Assembly: GCF_034355335.1 (NCBI RefSeq)
Contig: NZ_CP136422.1
Location: 1,305,001-1,369,000, forward strand
DNA: 64,000 nucleotides
Source of the DNA: Blautia coccoides
Lineage (GTDB): Bacteria; Bacillota; Clostridia; Lachnospirales; Lachnospiraceae
Reading direction: 5' to 3'
Positions 27,026 through 35,171 of the stretch are shown piece after piece. Both the position numbers and the translations under genes were made by a program. A model generated the notes under the pieces. It ran no database searches. It saw only the letters and a list, made by a program, of their open reading frames with translations, and had not been told where the DNA came from. Positions within the stretch are counted from its first letter, which is position 1; the number at the start of each line of letters is the position of its first letter.

Positions 27026-27225
27026 GGAAACAGGGCCGGAAGGGGCGGGGCGGTCTATTTGCAGCAGCGAGGTTAAGTGGAAGGTTCTGTGAAATCCACC
27101 AATTACGGAGACTTAGGCGGGAACCCTCTGGTGACCGTCTTAGTCGCAGTTATTGGTTAGTTCACAGGTTCTGAAACGTCGAGCGGCTGCAAATAGACCG
27201 CCCCGCCCCTTCCGGCCCTGTTTCC
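27026..27225 (+). ncRNA. Large structured RNA with 40-bp closing helix and internal pseudoknot (raiA-motif-like candidate)
   Basis: Positions 27026-27065 and 27186-27225 are perfect 40-base complements, very GC-rich in AT-rich surroundings. The 120-base interior folds further. P2 is GTGGA/TCCAC (27077-27081 with 27095-27099). The P2 loop bases CTGTGAA (27087-27093) pair with TTCACAG (27161-27167), a pseudoknot. CAAT (27100-27103) pairs with ATTG (27152-27155). An 11-position helix runs 27110-27120 with 27135-27145 (one T-T mismatch, one G-U), capped by ACC/GGT (27123-27125 with 27130-27132). The G-U pair (27117-27138) would be C-A on the other strand, so the RNA is probably read from +. It sits after one terminator and before the next promoter. 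Size and form recall the raiA-motif RNA of Clostridia; that name is inference. Confidence 0.72.
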
Positions 27226-27266
27226 GTCCCCCTCTCCATGATTCTTAAAATCGCCCCCTTTTATCA

Positions 27267-27295
27267 TTGCAATCCGTAAATTTTTTATATATAAT
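27267..27295 (+). promoter_or_regulatory. Promoter of the AEC transporter gene
   Basis: TTGCAA (27267-27272), 17-bp spacer, TATAAT (27290-27295). It lies between the structured RNA and the transporter start, so the RNA is not simply the leader of this gene. Confidence 0.8.
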
Positions 27296-27333
27296 AGGAA
27301 TATTGAATACAAAAGCGGAGAGTGAATAAGAAA

Positions 27334-28251
27334 ATGAGCGGTCTTGTAGTGATGAAGCAGATGATAATAATATTCGCGTTGATCATGGCGGGTTTTTTCC
27401 TGCACAAGAGACGCATCATATCTTCCGCTGCATCAAAGGACATGTCAGCCCTGGTATTGAACCTCTGCTCCCCTGCTTTGATCATTTCCAGCATGTTCAG
27501 CGACCTGACCTCCATATCCAGGAAAAACGTAGGCCTGGTTGCCCTGATCGGTGTTCTCTGCTTTGCTTTTCTCATAATTTTGGGATTTGCCCTGACAAAA
27601 ATCCTGCGGGTGCCTTTTTCCCAGAGAGAGGCATATATTCTGATGACCGTGTTCGGCAATCTTGGATTTATCGGACTGCCGGTGGCATCTGCTGTGCTGG
27701 GGCCGAAATCCATGGTGTATGTGATCGTCTTTAACTTTCTGTTCAATGTGGTGATCTTCACCTTTGGAATCATGCTTGTGAAAAAAGGCGTGGATGGGGT
27801 GGAGCAGTCCTGGACTGATATCTTCAGCCCGGGATTTATAGCCTGCATCCTTGCATTCATTATCTATTGGTTCAATATAAAAATCCCGGCAGATCTGCAG
27901 TCACTGGTGAACTACTGCGGCAATGCCTGCACCCTTTTATCCCTGCTGGTGATAGGAATGTCTCTGGTGGGAATGAACCTGGGCAGTGTGTTTAAAAATA
28001 AAAGGCTTCTGCTTTTTACTGCTGTCCGTTTTATTGCAGTGCCCATAGCCCTGGCCCTGCTGTTAAAACCGTTTCTGCCGGATTATATTATGAGGGCTTC
28101 CGTTGTGCTGATGATGTCTCTGCCTGTGGCTAATATGCCCATGATGATGGCGGAACAGTATGGGAAAGAAACAACCACCATTTCCGAGGGGATCATTTTG
28201 TCGACCGTGCTCTCGGCGGCCACGATTTCCCTGGTGTTTTTATTTGTGTAG
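27334..28251 (+). CDS. AEC-family transporter (auxin efflux carrier type)
   Basis: A 305-residue protein with about ten membrane helices in two five-helix halves. A break motif FGNLGFIGLPVASAVLG lies near residues 106-122 and MSLPVANMPMMMAEQYG near 259-275, both typical of the AEC/BART group. The frame is open from a GTG at 27322, but CGGAG is only one base away from that codon. The ATG at 27334 (MSGLVVMKQ) has better, though long, spacing and is chosen here. Family members move malate, malonate or other organic acids; the substrate is unknown. Confidence 0.82.
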   Translation: MSGLVVMKQMIIIFALIMAGFFLHKRRIISSAASKDMSALVLNLCSPALIISSMFSDLTSISRKNVGLVALIGVLCFAFLIILGFALTKILRVPFSQREAYILMTVFGNLGFIGLPVASAVLGPKSMVYVIVFNFLFNVVIFTFGIMLVKKGVDGVEQSWTDIFSPGFIACILAFIIYWFNIKIPADLQSLVNYCGNACTLLSLLVIGMSLVGMNLGSVFKNKRLLLFTAVRFIAVPIALALLLKPFLPDYIMRASVVLMMSLPVANMPMMMAEQYGKETTTISEGIILSTVLSAATISLVFLFV

Positions 28252-28304
28252 ACAGGCGACTGTTTCACTGACTGCAAACGCAGCCGGAAAGGAGAATATA
28301 ATAT

Positions 28305-29258
28305 ATGAAATGGAATAAATTCACACTGAAAACAAGAACCGACGTGGAGGATATCATTATATCCACACTGGCTGACATCGGCATTCAGGGGGCGGAGATA
28401 GAGGATAAACAGCCGCTGACTGAGGAGGATAAAAAACAGATGTTTGTGGACATCCTGCCGGACATGCCGGAGGATGACGGCGTGGCATATCTGAATTTTT
28501 ATCTGGATGAGGATGAGAATGTGGAGGAAATGCTTCAAAAGGTGAAGGATGAGCTTTCAGAGCTTCGTAATTTTGTGGACATCGGTGAGGGTACCATAAC
28601 CACCTCCCAGACAGAGGACAAGGACTGGATCAATAACTGGAAACAGTATTTCAAACAGTTCTATGTGGACGATATTCTGATCATCCCTTCCTGGGAAGAG
28701 GTAAAAGAGGAAGATAAGGACCGCATGATCATCCACATTGATCCGGGTACCGCATTTGGCACAGGTATGCATGAAACCACACAGCTCTGTATCCGTCAGC
28801 TCAAGAAATATGTGACACCTGAGACAGAACTTTTAGATGTGGGAACCGGGAGCGGGATCCTTTCCATTGTGGCCTTGAAGCTGGGAGCAAAACATGCTGT
28901 GGGAACAGACCTGGACCCCTGCGCAGTCCCGGCTGTGGAAGAAAATAAGGAAGTAAATAACATTCCTACTGAGAGCTTTGACATGATGATCGGAAACATT
29001 ATTGATGACAAGGCCATCCAGGATAAAGTGGGATATGAAAAGTACGATATTGTCGTTGCCAACATTCTGGCTGACGTGCTGGTTCCCCTTACTCCGGTCA
29101 TTCTGAACCAGATGAAAAAGGGCGGCATTTATATCACGTCAGGAATTATAGATGATAAGGAAGAAACTGTGGTAAAGGCAGTGAAGGAAGCAGGCCTTGA
29201 AGTCCTGGAGGTGACATACCAGGGCGAGTGGGTATCTGTGACTGCCAGAAAGAATTAA
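28305..29258 (+). CDS. prmA: Ribosomal protein L11 methyltransferase
   Basis: A 317-residue PrmA. The N-terminal ~100 residues form the L11-recognition domain. The linker carries IHIDPGTAFGTGMHETTQLC, diagnostic for PrmA, followed by the SAM-binding motif LLDVGTGSGILSIVALKLGA. A catalytic-site NPPY-like position reads VVANILADVL. It trimethylates L11 at several amino groups. AAAGGAG precedes the ATG. It leads an operon with rsmE, a cysteine desulfurase and thiI, an order common in Clostridia. Confidence 0.95.
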   Translation: MKWNKFTLKTRTDVEDIIISTLADIGIQGAEIEDKQPLTEEDKKQMFVDILPDMPEDDGVAYLNFYLDEDENVEEMLQKVKDELSELRNFVDIGEGTITTSQTEDKDWINNWKQYFKQFYVDDILIIPSWEEVKEEDKDRMIIHIDPGTAFGTGMHETTQLCIRQLKKYVTPETELLDVGTGSGILSIVALKLGAKHAVGTDLDPCAVPAVEENKEVNNIPTESFDMMIGNIIDDKAIQDKVGYEKYDIVVANILADVLVPLTPVILNQMKKGGIYITSGIIDDKEETVVKAVKEAGLEVLEVTYQGEWVSVTARKN

Positions 29259-29270
29259 GGAGCGTTATCC

Positions 29271-30008
29271 ATGTACCGTTTTTTCGTAGAGCCTTCCCAG
29301 GTGGAAGAACACACCATCCGCATTCTGGGCAGTGATGTAAACCATATAAAAAATGTGCTCCGCATGAAGACCGGTGAGGAAATCCTCATAAGCTCCGGCA
29401 ATGATCTGGAGTATGCCTGTTATATTGAGGAGATGGGAGCAGAGGAGGTCCTGGCGCATGTTATGTATGTGCAGGAGGCCGGCTATGAGCTGTCTTCCAG
29501 GATTTATCTGTTTCAGGGTCTTCCAAAAGGTGATAAGATGGAGCTGATCATCCAGAAAGCTGTGGAGCTTGGTGTGCATCAGGTCATTCCCGTGGCCACC
29601 AGGCGCGCTGTGGTAAAGCTGGAAGGAAAAAAAGAAGAGAACAAGATCCGCCGCTGGCAGGCCATTGCGGAGAGCGCGGCGAAGCAGTCAAAGCGTATGT
29701 ATGTGCCGGAGGTAAAGCCTGTCATGCGCTTTTGCCAGGCCATTGAGCAGGCCAAGAAGCTGGATGTGGTGCTTTTGCCCTACGAATTGGCAAAAGGCAT
29801 GAAGGAGACCAAAGAACTGATCGCTCAGATAGAACCGGGTCAGTCCATCGGCATTTTCATCGGACCGGAGGGCGGATTTGACGAGGAAGAGGTGCGGATG
29901 GCTGTGGAAATGGGAGCAAAGGCCATCACACTGGGAAAAAGAATTCTGCGGACAGAGACAGCAGGGCTTACAGTCCTCTCTGTCCTCATGTTTGCATTGG
30001 AGGAATAA
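29271..30008 (+). CDS. rsmE: 16S rRNA m3U1498 methyltransferase RsmE
   Basis: A 245-residue SPOUT (trefoil-knot) methyltransferase. The N-terminal PUA-like domain shows HTIRILGSDVNHIKNVLRMKTGEE. The knot motifs are KAVELGVHQVIPVATRRAVVK, IGIFIGPEGGFDEEEV and LGKRILRTETAGL, near residues 85-105, 188-203 and 216-228. AAGGAG precedes the ATG, 12 bp after prmA. It N3-methylates U1498 of 16S rRNA. Confidence 0.95.
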   Translation: MYRFFVEPSQVEEHTIRILGSDVNHIKNVLRMKTGEEILISSGNDLEYACYIEEMGAEEVLAHVMYVQEAGYELSSRIYLFQGLPKGDKMELIIQKAVELGVHQVIPVATRRAVVKLEGKKEENKIRRWQAIAESAAKQSKRMYVPEVKPVMRFCQAIEQAKKLDVVLLPYELAKGMKETKELIAQIEPGQSIGIFIGPEGGFDEEEVRMAVEMGAKAITLGKRILRTETAGLTVLSVLMFALEE

Positions 30009-30009
30009 A

Positions 30010-31164
30010 ATGGAAGCGTATCTGGACAACTCAGCCACCACAAAATGTTTTGATGAGGTAAAGGATATTGTGGTGAAGACCATGACAGAGGATTACGGCA
30101 ACCCGTCGGCTATGCACTTAAAGGGCGTGGAGGCAGAAAAGTATGTGAAGGAAGCAGCAGCAGCCATTGCCAAAACCCTGAAGGTACAGGAAAAAGAGAT
30201 TTTCTTTACTTCAGGAGGAACCGAATCAGACAACTGGGCTTTGGTGGGCACAGCGCTTGCCAACTGCCGCCAGGGTAAGCATATCATTACCACCTCATTT
30301 GAGCATGCAGCGGTTTCGGCGCCTCTTAACTGGCTGAAGGAACAGGGGTATGAGCTGACCGTGATCCCTGTGGATGAGAAAGGGAATCTCTCCATGGAAG
30401 AACTGGAGGCTGCGATGCGGCCGGATACGATCCTGGTATCCACCATGTATGTGAATAACGAGGTGGGAGCTGTGGTGCCTGTGGAGGCCGCGGCAAAGCT
30501 GGTACACGAGAAGAATCCAAAGACCGTGTACCATGTGGATGCCATACAGGGCTATGGAAAGTACAGGATCTATCCCAAACGCGCGGGGATCGATCTGCTC
30601 TCTGTGAGCAGCCATAAGATCCATGGGCCAAAGGGAGTGGGATTTTTGTACGTCAGTGAAAAGGTGAAGATCCAGCCCCTTATTCTGGGCGGCGGCCAGC
30701 AAAAGGGCATGCGCTCCGGTACAGATAATGTGCCGGGAATCGCGGGACTGGGAACTGCGGCACGCATGGTGTATGAAAACCATGAGGAAAAAATAAAAAA
30801 ACTGAGAGAGCTTAAAGGATACCTGGCAGAAAACCTGTCTGCCATGGAACAGGTGGTCATCAATGGGCCTGCGCCTGAGAACGGGGCGCCCCATATTGTA
30901 AATGCCAGTTTCCTGGGTGTGAGGAGTGAAGTGCTTCTGCATACTCTGGAGGAAAAGGGCATCTATGTGTCAGCGGGAAGTGCCTGTTCCAGCCACAAGC
31001 GGGCTGCAAGTGCCACTATGACCGCCATATCCGCGGACAAGGAACGCAGAGAGTCAGCCATACGCTTCAGCCTCAGCGAGTTCACCACAAAAGAGGAGCT
31101 TGACTATACGCTGGAGGAGATCAGAACTGTACTGCCTGTGCTTCGCAGGTATGCAAGGCATTGA
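30010..31164 (+). CDS. Cysteine desulfurase (NifS/IscS-like)
   Basis: A 384-residue PLP enzyme. The PLP lysine is K203 in SSHKIHGPKGVGFLYV, and the persulfide Cys is C326 in SAGSACSSHKRAAS. An upstream frame extension to 29878 overlaps rsmE in another frame; GGAGGAATAAA just before the ATG at 30010, plus the standard N-terminus MEAYLDNSATTKC, fix this start. It follows rsmE by one base. As it directly precedes thiI, it most likely feeds persulfide sulfur to ThiI for 4-thiouridine (the NifZ-ThiI arrangement known in Bacillus) rather than bulk Fe-S assembly. Confidence 0.92.
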   Translation: MEAYLDNSATTKCFDEVKDIVVKTMTEDYGNPSAMHLKGVEAEKYVKEAAAAIAKTLKVQEKEIFFTSGGTESDNWALVGTALANCRQGKHIITTSFEHAAVSAPLNWLKEQGYELTVIPVDEKGNLSMEELEAAMRPDTILVSTMYVNNEVGAVVPVEAAAKLVHEKNPKTVYHVDAIQGYGKYRIYPKRAGIDLLSVSSHKIHGPKGVGFLYVSEKVKIQPLILGGGQQKGMRSGTDNVPGIAGLGTAARMVYENHEEKIKKLRELKGYLAENLSAMEQVVINGPAPENGAPHIVNASFLGVRSEVLLHTLEEKGIYVSAGSACSSHKRAASATMTAISADKERRESAIRFSLSEFTTKEELDYTLEEIRTVLPVLRRYARH

Positions 31165-31183
31165 TAAAGGAAAGGAATAAGAT

Positions 31184-32362
31184 ATGTATAAAGCATTTTT
31201 GATAAAATATGCAGAGATAGCCATCAAAGGAAAGAACCGGTACATCTTTGAGGACGCTCTGGTGGATCAGATCCGCCGTGTGCTGAAAGATGTGGACGGG
31301 TCCTTTGATGTGGTGAAAGAAAGAGGCAGGATCTATGTATTTGCCCGCAGCGAATTTGATTATGAGGAGACTGTGGAGGCGCTGAAGCGTGTGTTCGGCA
31401 TCTATGGTATCTGTCCCGCTGTTGTGCTGCAGGATGAGGGATATGATGAGCTTGCAAAGGCTGTTGTCTCCTATGTAAAAGAAGTATACGGCAGCAGAGA
31501 AATGACATTTAAGATGGATGTGAGAAGGACCAAGAAGAGCTATCCCATGAATTCTATGGAGCTGAACGCAGAGCTGGGCGGAGCGGTTCTGGATGCGTGC
31601 CCCAATATGAAAGTGGATGTGCACAAGCCGGATGTATTTATCCATTTGGAGATCAGGGATAAGATATATCTGTACTCCCAGGTGATCCCAGGACCCGGAG
31701 GAATGCCTGTGGGAACCGGAGGAAAAGCCATGCTTCTTCTGTCCGGCGGCATAGACAGCCCAGTGGCAGGATATATGATCGCAAAGCGCGGTGTGAAGAT
31801 TGACGCTGTATATTTCCACGCGCCGCCGTACACCAGCGAGCGTGCAAAACAAAAGGTTGTGGATCTGGCAAAACTGGTGGCACGCTACAGCGGTCCCATC
31901 CATCTGCATGTGGTCAATTTCACGGATATCCAGCTATATATTTATGAAAAATGCCCACATGAGGAGCTGACCATCATTATGCGCCGCTATATGATGAAGA
32001 TAGCGGAGGCATTTGCAGAGAAGGATGGTTGCCTGGGCCTGATCACAGGGGAGAGCATCGGCCAGGTGGCAAGCCAGACCATGCAGAGTCTTGCAGCCAC
32101 AAATGAGGTGTGCACCATGCCTGTATTCCGTCCGGTCATCGGCTTTGACAAGCAGGAGATCGTGGATGTAGCGCTGAAGATCAACACATATGAGACATCT
32201 ATTCTTCCCTATGAGGACTGCTGCACCATTTTTGTGGCAAAACATCCTGTTACAAAACCAAGCCTGAAAGTGATCAAACGCTCAGAGGAAAAGCTTCAGG
32301 AGAAGATAGAAGAGATGATGGAGGAAGCTGTGAGTACAGCGGAGACGATCATCTGTGAGTAA
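31184..32362 (+). CDS. thiI: tRNA 4-thiouridine synthetase ThiI
   Basis: A 392-residue ThiI without the C-terminal rhodanese domain found in enterobacterial versions, as usual in Firmicutes. The N-terminal ferredoxin-like and THUMP domains (about 1-165) bind tRNA. The PP-loop LLSGGIDSPVAGYMIAKRG (about residues 185-203) adenylates U8. GAAAGGAA precedes the ATG, 19 bp after the desulfurase gene, its likely sulfur donor. The HPr-like gene beyond is convergent. Confidence 0.95.
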   Translation: MYKAFLIKYAEIAIKGKNRYIFEDALVDQIRRVLKDVDGSFDVVKERGRIYVFARSEFDYEETVEALKRVFGIYGICPAVVLQDEGYDELAKAVVSYVKEVYGSREMTFKMDVRRTKKSYPMNSMELNAELGGAVLDACPNMKVDVHKPDVFIHLEIRDKIYLYSQVIPGPGGMPVGTGGKAMLLLSGGIDSPVAGYMIAKRGVKIDAVYFHAPPYTSERAKQKVVDLAKLVARYSGPIHLHVVNFTDIQLYIYEKCPHEELTIIMRRYMMKIAEAFAEKDGCLGLITGESIGQVASQTMQSLAATNEVCTMPVFRPVIGFDKQEIVDVALKINTYETSILPYEDCCTIFVAKHPVTKPSLKVIKRSEEKLQEKIEEMMEEAVSTAETIICE

Positions 32363-32421
32363 AGATACGATTCAGCCTTTCGGTTTCATAGCAGCAAGAG
32401 CAAAGGCTGTTCTGTGAAATG

Positions 32422-32448
32422 AAAAAAAGGACTGCCAGCAGGCAGTCC
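32422..32448 (-). terminator. Terminator of the HPr-like gene (minus strand)
   Basis: Perfect 8-bp stem GGACTGCC/GGCAGTCC (32429-32436 with 32441-32448) and 4-nt loop. Read on the minus strand it is followed by seven T. The stem may also end the thiI transcript, though the + strand tail is poorer in T. Confidence 0.85.
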
Positions 32449-32478
32449 CGGTTGTTGCTTTGTCGGAATGAATCTCGA

Positions 32479-32715
32479 TTAGTCTACTAAATATGGTTTT
32501 AACACAGTTAAGATGTCATCTAAAGCGCCATCAGCTGCATGGATGTTCAAGTCAATAGCTTTTGATAAATCTAAGCTGAAGATACCCATGATGGACTTAG
32601 CGTCGATAACGTATCTTCCGGATACTAAATCAAAATCATAATCAAATTTTGTAATTTCATTCACGAATGATTTTACTTTGTCGATAGAATTCAGTGAAAT
32701 TTTTACTGTTTTCAT
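32479..32715 (-). CDS. HPr-like protein lacking the phosphorylatable histidine
   Basis: A 78-residue protein with the length and pattern of PTS HPr. The regulatory-serine loop is preserved (AKSIMGIFSL, Ser41 at the position of HPr Ser46), and the end LDDILTVLKPYLVD fits the last helix. The active-site loop GLHARPA is gone: the matching stretch reads LNSIDKV, with no His and no Arg. It therefore cannot carry phosphate from Enzyme I. Like Crh of Bacillus it might act only through the serine, for example as a CcpA/HPr-kinase partner; that is inference. GGGAGGA precedes the ATG. It is a single-gene unit with its own promoter and terminator. Confidence 0.85.
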   Translation of the reverse strand: MKTVKISLNSIDKVKSFVNEITKFDYDFDLVSGRYVIDAKSIMGIFSLDLSKAIDLNIHAADGALDDILTVLKPYLVD

Positions 32716-32764
32716 TGGAAAAATCCTCCCTTACCTATTCCGTTTTTTGCTTCTTACAAGACTT

Positions 32765-32793
32765 ATGTTACCGTTAATGGCAAAAAAAGTCAA
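32765..32793 (-). promoter_or_regulatory. Promoter of the HPr-like gene
   Basis: On the minus strand TTGACT (32793-32788), 17 bp, TAACAT (32770-32765), about 50 bp before the start codon. Confidence 0.75.
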
Positions 32794-32879
32794 TATAAAA
32801 AAGGGAGAAATAAAATACAAAGAATCCGACGACTATTCGTCAAAACGCTTAACGAATTATCATGATAAAGAGGATTAGA

Positions 32880-34184
32880 ATGAAAAAGAAAGTAGCATTG
32901 CACAATCTGGGCTGTAAAGTCAACGCATACGAGATAGAGGCTATGCAGCAGATGCTGGAACAGGCAGGGTATGAAATTGTGCCTTTTGCGCCCGGAGCAG
33001 ACATATATATCATCAATACCTGTACTGTTACAAATATAGCCGACCGCAAATCAAGACAGATGCTGCACAAGGCAAAAAAGATGAACCCGGATGCCATAGT
33101 GGTGGCAGCAGGCTGTTATGTACAGGCAAAAAAAGATGAGGTACAGATTGACGAGGCCATTGATATTGTGCTGGGAAATAATAAAAAGCAGGATCTGCTG
33201 GCTGTACTGGAGCAGTACGACAGGGAAAAGGGCCAGGATAAAGAGCTGATAGATTTAAAAGAACAGGTGGAATACGAGAATCTGCAGCTTTCCTCCACTG
33301 GGGAGCACACTAGGGCCTATCTGAAGGTACAGGATGGATGCAACCAGTTCTGCAGTTACTGTATTATCCCTTATGTGAGGGGACGGGTGAGGAGCCGCAG
33401 AAGAGAAGAGGTCGTAGAAGAGGTAAAACGGCTGGTAAAGAACGGATATCAGGAATTTGTTCTGACAGGTATCCATCTCAGCTCCTATGGTGTGGACTGT
33501 GGGGATTCGCTTCTTGAGCTGATCCTGGCTGTCCATGAGATAGAGGGAGTGAAAAGAATTCGCCTCGGATCTCTGGAACCCCGTATTATTACGGAAGAAT
33601 TTGTCAAAACTATAAGCAGCTTATCTAAAATATGTCCTCATTTCCATCTGTCTCTGCAGAGCGGCTGTGACGCCACCTTAAAACGCATGAACAGAAGATA
33701 CTCTGCACAGGAATATCTGGACGGCTGTGCACTTCTGCGGAAATATTTTGAACATCCGGCTCTCACCACGGATGTGATCGTGGGATTTCCACAGGAGTCA
33801 GAGGAGGAGTTTGAGGCATCCAGAGCTATGATAGAAAGCGTGGGATTTTACGAGACCCATATCTTCAAATATTCTAGAAGGAAGGGCACCCGGGCAGACC
33901 GCATGGAAGGACAGATACCGGAACAGGAAAAAGCTGTCAGAAGCCATATCCTCATAGACCTGGGAAAACGCCGGAAACAGAAATTTATGGAATATTATCT
34001 TGGCAGAGAAGTGGAGATCCTTTTTGAGGAAAAGGCCGAAATCCAGGGAAAAACATACTGGATAGGCCATACCAGAGAGTATTTAAAAGTGGCGGCAGAG
34101 ACAGAAGAAAATCTGGAGAATTGCTTAAAAATTGGCAAAATTGCTGGATTTGTCGAAGATGGCGTTTTTATTTGCGCAATATAA
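32880..34184 (+). CDS. mtaB: tRNA (t6A37) methylthiotransferase MtaB
   Basis: A 434-residue radical-SAM methylthiotransferase. The UPF0004 domain (VALHNLGCKVNAYE, with NTCTVTNIADRKSRQ) holds the auxiliary cluster. The radical-SAM motif is C154-x3-C158-x2-C161 in CNQFCSYCIIPYVRGR, and a TRAM-like C-terminus ends the protein. A 6-residue upstream extension is open, but AGAGG is correctly placed for the ATG at 32880. GCKVNAYE at the N-terminus points to the MtaB (YqeV) rather than the MiaB or RimO branch. It makes ms2t6A at position 37 of ANN-decoding tRNAs. Confidence 0.92.
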   Translation: MKKKVALHNLGCKVNAYEIEAMQQMLEQAGYEIVPFAPGADIYIINTCTVTNIADRKSRQMLHKAKKMNPDAIVVAAGCYVQAKKDEVQIDEAIDIVLGNNKKQDLLAVLEQYDREKGQDKELIDLKEQVEYENLQLSSTGEHTRAYLKVQDGCNQFCSYCIIPYVRGRVRSRRREEVVEEVKRLVKNGYQEFVLTGIHLSSYGVDCGDSLLELILAVHEIEGVKRIRLGSLEPRIITEEFVKTISSLSKICPHFHLSLQSGCDATLKRMNRRYSAQEYLDGCALLRKYFEHPALTTDVIVGFPQESEEEFEASRAMIESVGFYETHIFKYSRRKGTRADRMEGQIPEQEKAVRSHILIDLGKRRKQKFMEYYLGREVEILFEEKAEIQGKTYWIGHTREYLKVAAETEENLENCLKIGKIAGFVEDGVFICAI

Positions 34185-34187
34185 TGG

Positions 34188-34216
34188 TTGAATTTCCCTC
34201 CAAGATATATTAGAAT
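34188..34216 (+). promoter_or_regulatory. Promoter of the ireB-ruvX operon
   Basis: TTGAAT (34188-34193), 17-bp spacer, TAGAAT (34211-34216). It gives a leader of about 140 nt before ireB. Confidence 0.8.
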
Positions 34217-34222
34217 AAGGTT

Positions 34223-34361
34223 ATGGTTTAGAGAACTATCCGGCGGTTGGAGTGCTCATTGGCTGTTTTGCCAAATGGCCCATAGCTTATTGACAAGCGG
34301 CAGGCTGTGGAGTGGACGGTAACCCGAATAGTTACAAGTTTAGATAAGGGCGTGAGAGATT
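34223..34361 (+). promoter_or_regulatory. Structured leader upstream of ireB
   Basis: A ~140-base GC-richer leader. AACTAT plus CGG (34234-34243) can pair with CCG plus ATAGTT (34324-34333) to close the region. Inside are ATTGGC/GCCAA (34258-34273) and a GCTT/AAGC hairpin near 34285-34298. GTAAC (34319-34323) can instead pair with GTTAC (34331-34335), which would break the closing stem. Mutually exclusive folds suggest an attenuator or riboswitch; a separate small RNA is the alternative. I do not recognise a known class. Confidence 0.4.
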
Positions 34362-34634
34362 ATGGAGAATAATTTAGGAAATACTCAATATTTCAAAGTT
34401 AAGACAGAACCGGAAGTCCGGGTAAAAGAAGTTCTGGACCTGGTGTACAATGCCATGGCGGAGAAAGGATATAATCCGGTAAACCAAATTGTTGGTTACA
34501 TCATGTCCGGCGATCCGACTTATATCACCAGCTACAAGGGTGCCAGAAGCACCATCATGAAAGTAGAGCGTGATGAGTTAGTGGAGGAGCTTCTGAAGGA
34601 GTATATTAAGAACGAATCCTGGAAGCGTGACTGA
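34362..34634 (+). CDS. ireB: IreB-family regulatory phosphoprotein (DUF965)
   Basis: A 90-residue protein matching the UPF0297/IreB family end to end: [59 protein letters not shown]. In Enterococcus IreB is a target of the Ser/Thr kinase IreK and affects cephalosporin tolerance. The ribosome site is weak (GTGAGAG). It overlaps ruvX by one base (TGATG), the order conserved across Firmicutes. Confidence 0.95.
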
Positions 34635-35071
34635 TGATGAGGATCATGGGACTTGACTATGGCTCTAAGACAATAGGGGTGGCGATCAGCGACCCTCTGG
34701 GTCTTACTGCCCAGGGAATCGAAATTATCCGTCGGGAAGATGAAAATAAACTTAGAAAATCCCTTCGCCGGATTGAGGAGCTTATCAGCGAATATCAGGT
34801 GGAAGAGATTGTTCTTGGCTTTCCCAAGAACATGAATAATACCATAGGAGATCGGGCGCAGAAGTCTCTGGAGCTGAAGGAAATGCTGGAGAGAAGATGC
34901 GGCCTGCCCGTGATCATGTGGGATGAAAGGCTGACTACTGTTGAGGCCAACCGCACACTCATGGAAAGCGGTGTGCGCAGAGAGAACAGAAGTAAATACG
35001 TGGATATGATAGCTGCAGTGTTTATTTTGCAGGGCTATCTGGATGCAAAAGCAAACCCGGGTACAGTTTGA
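34634..35071 (+). CDS. ruvX: Putative Holliday junction resolvase / pre-16S rRNA nuclease YqgF
   Basis: A 145-residue RNase H-fold protein. The N-terminal metal motif [18 protein letters not shown] (about residues 6-23) supplies the first catalytic Asp. The central [13 protein letters not shown] and the C-terminal [14 protein letters not shown] ... [15 protein letters not shown] supply the rest. Family knowledge: YqgF matures the 16S 5' end and is also annotated as a resolvase. Translationally coupled to ireB. MM at the start leaves a one-codon ambiguity. Confidence 0.94.
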   Translation: MMRIMGLDYGSKTIGVAISDPLGLTAQGIEIIRREDENKLRKSLRRIEELISEYQVEEIVLGFPKNMNNTIGDRAQKSLELKEMLERRCGLPVIMWDERLTTVEANRTLMESGVRRENRSKYVDMIAAVFILQGYLDAKANPGTV

Positions 35072-35171
35072 TTTCAGCTTGATACCGTATTTGGACTATT
35101 GAGGGGAAGAAGGCTCGTTTCCGGGTTTGGGCGTTTATGCACGTAAAAAGAACGACAGAAAGGAAGAATGT

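Noticed and set aside
27026..27225. Reading the long inverted repeat as a Rho-independent terminator or an insertion-sequence remnant
   Set aside because: The arms are far longer than a terminator needs, no T-run follows, a true terminator already stands at 26958-26997, and the interior keeps several independent helices with no transposase remnant or flanking duplication visible.
29878..30009. N-terminal extension of the cysteine desulfurase
   Set aside because: It lies inside rsmE in another frame; GGAGGAATAAA and the family N-terminus fix the start at 30010.
32678..32878. A 66-residue hydrophobic reading frame on the + strand
   Set aside because: It overlaps the start and promoter of the HPr-like gene on the other strand, has no ribosome site and resembles no family.
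34223..34361. Assigning the ireB leader as 6S RNA or a named riboswitch
   Set aside because: The closing stem is short and I could not match any consensus core; only a structured leader is supported.
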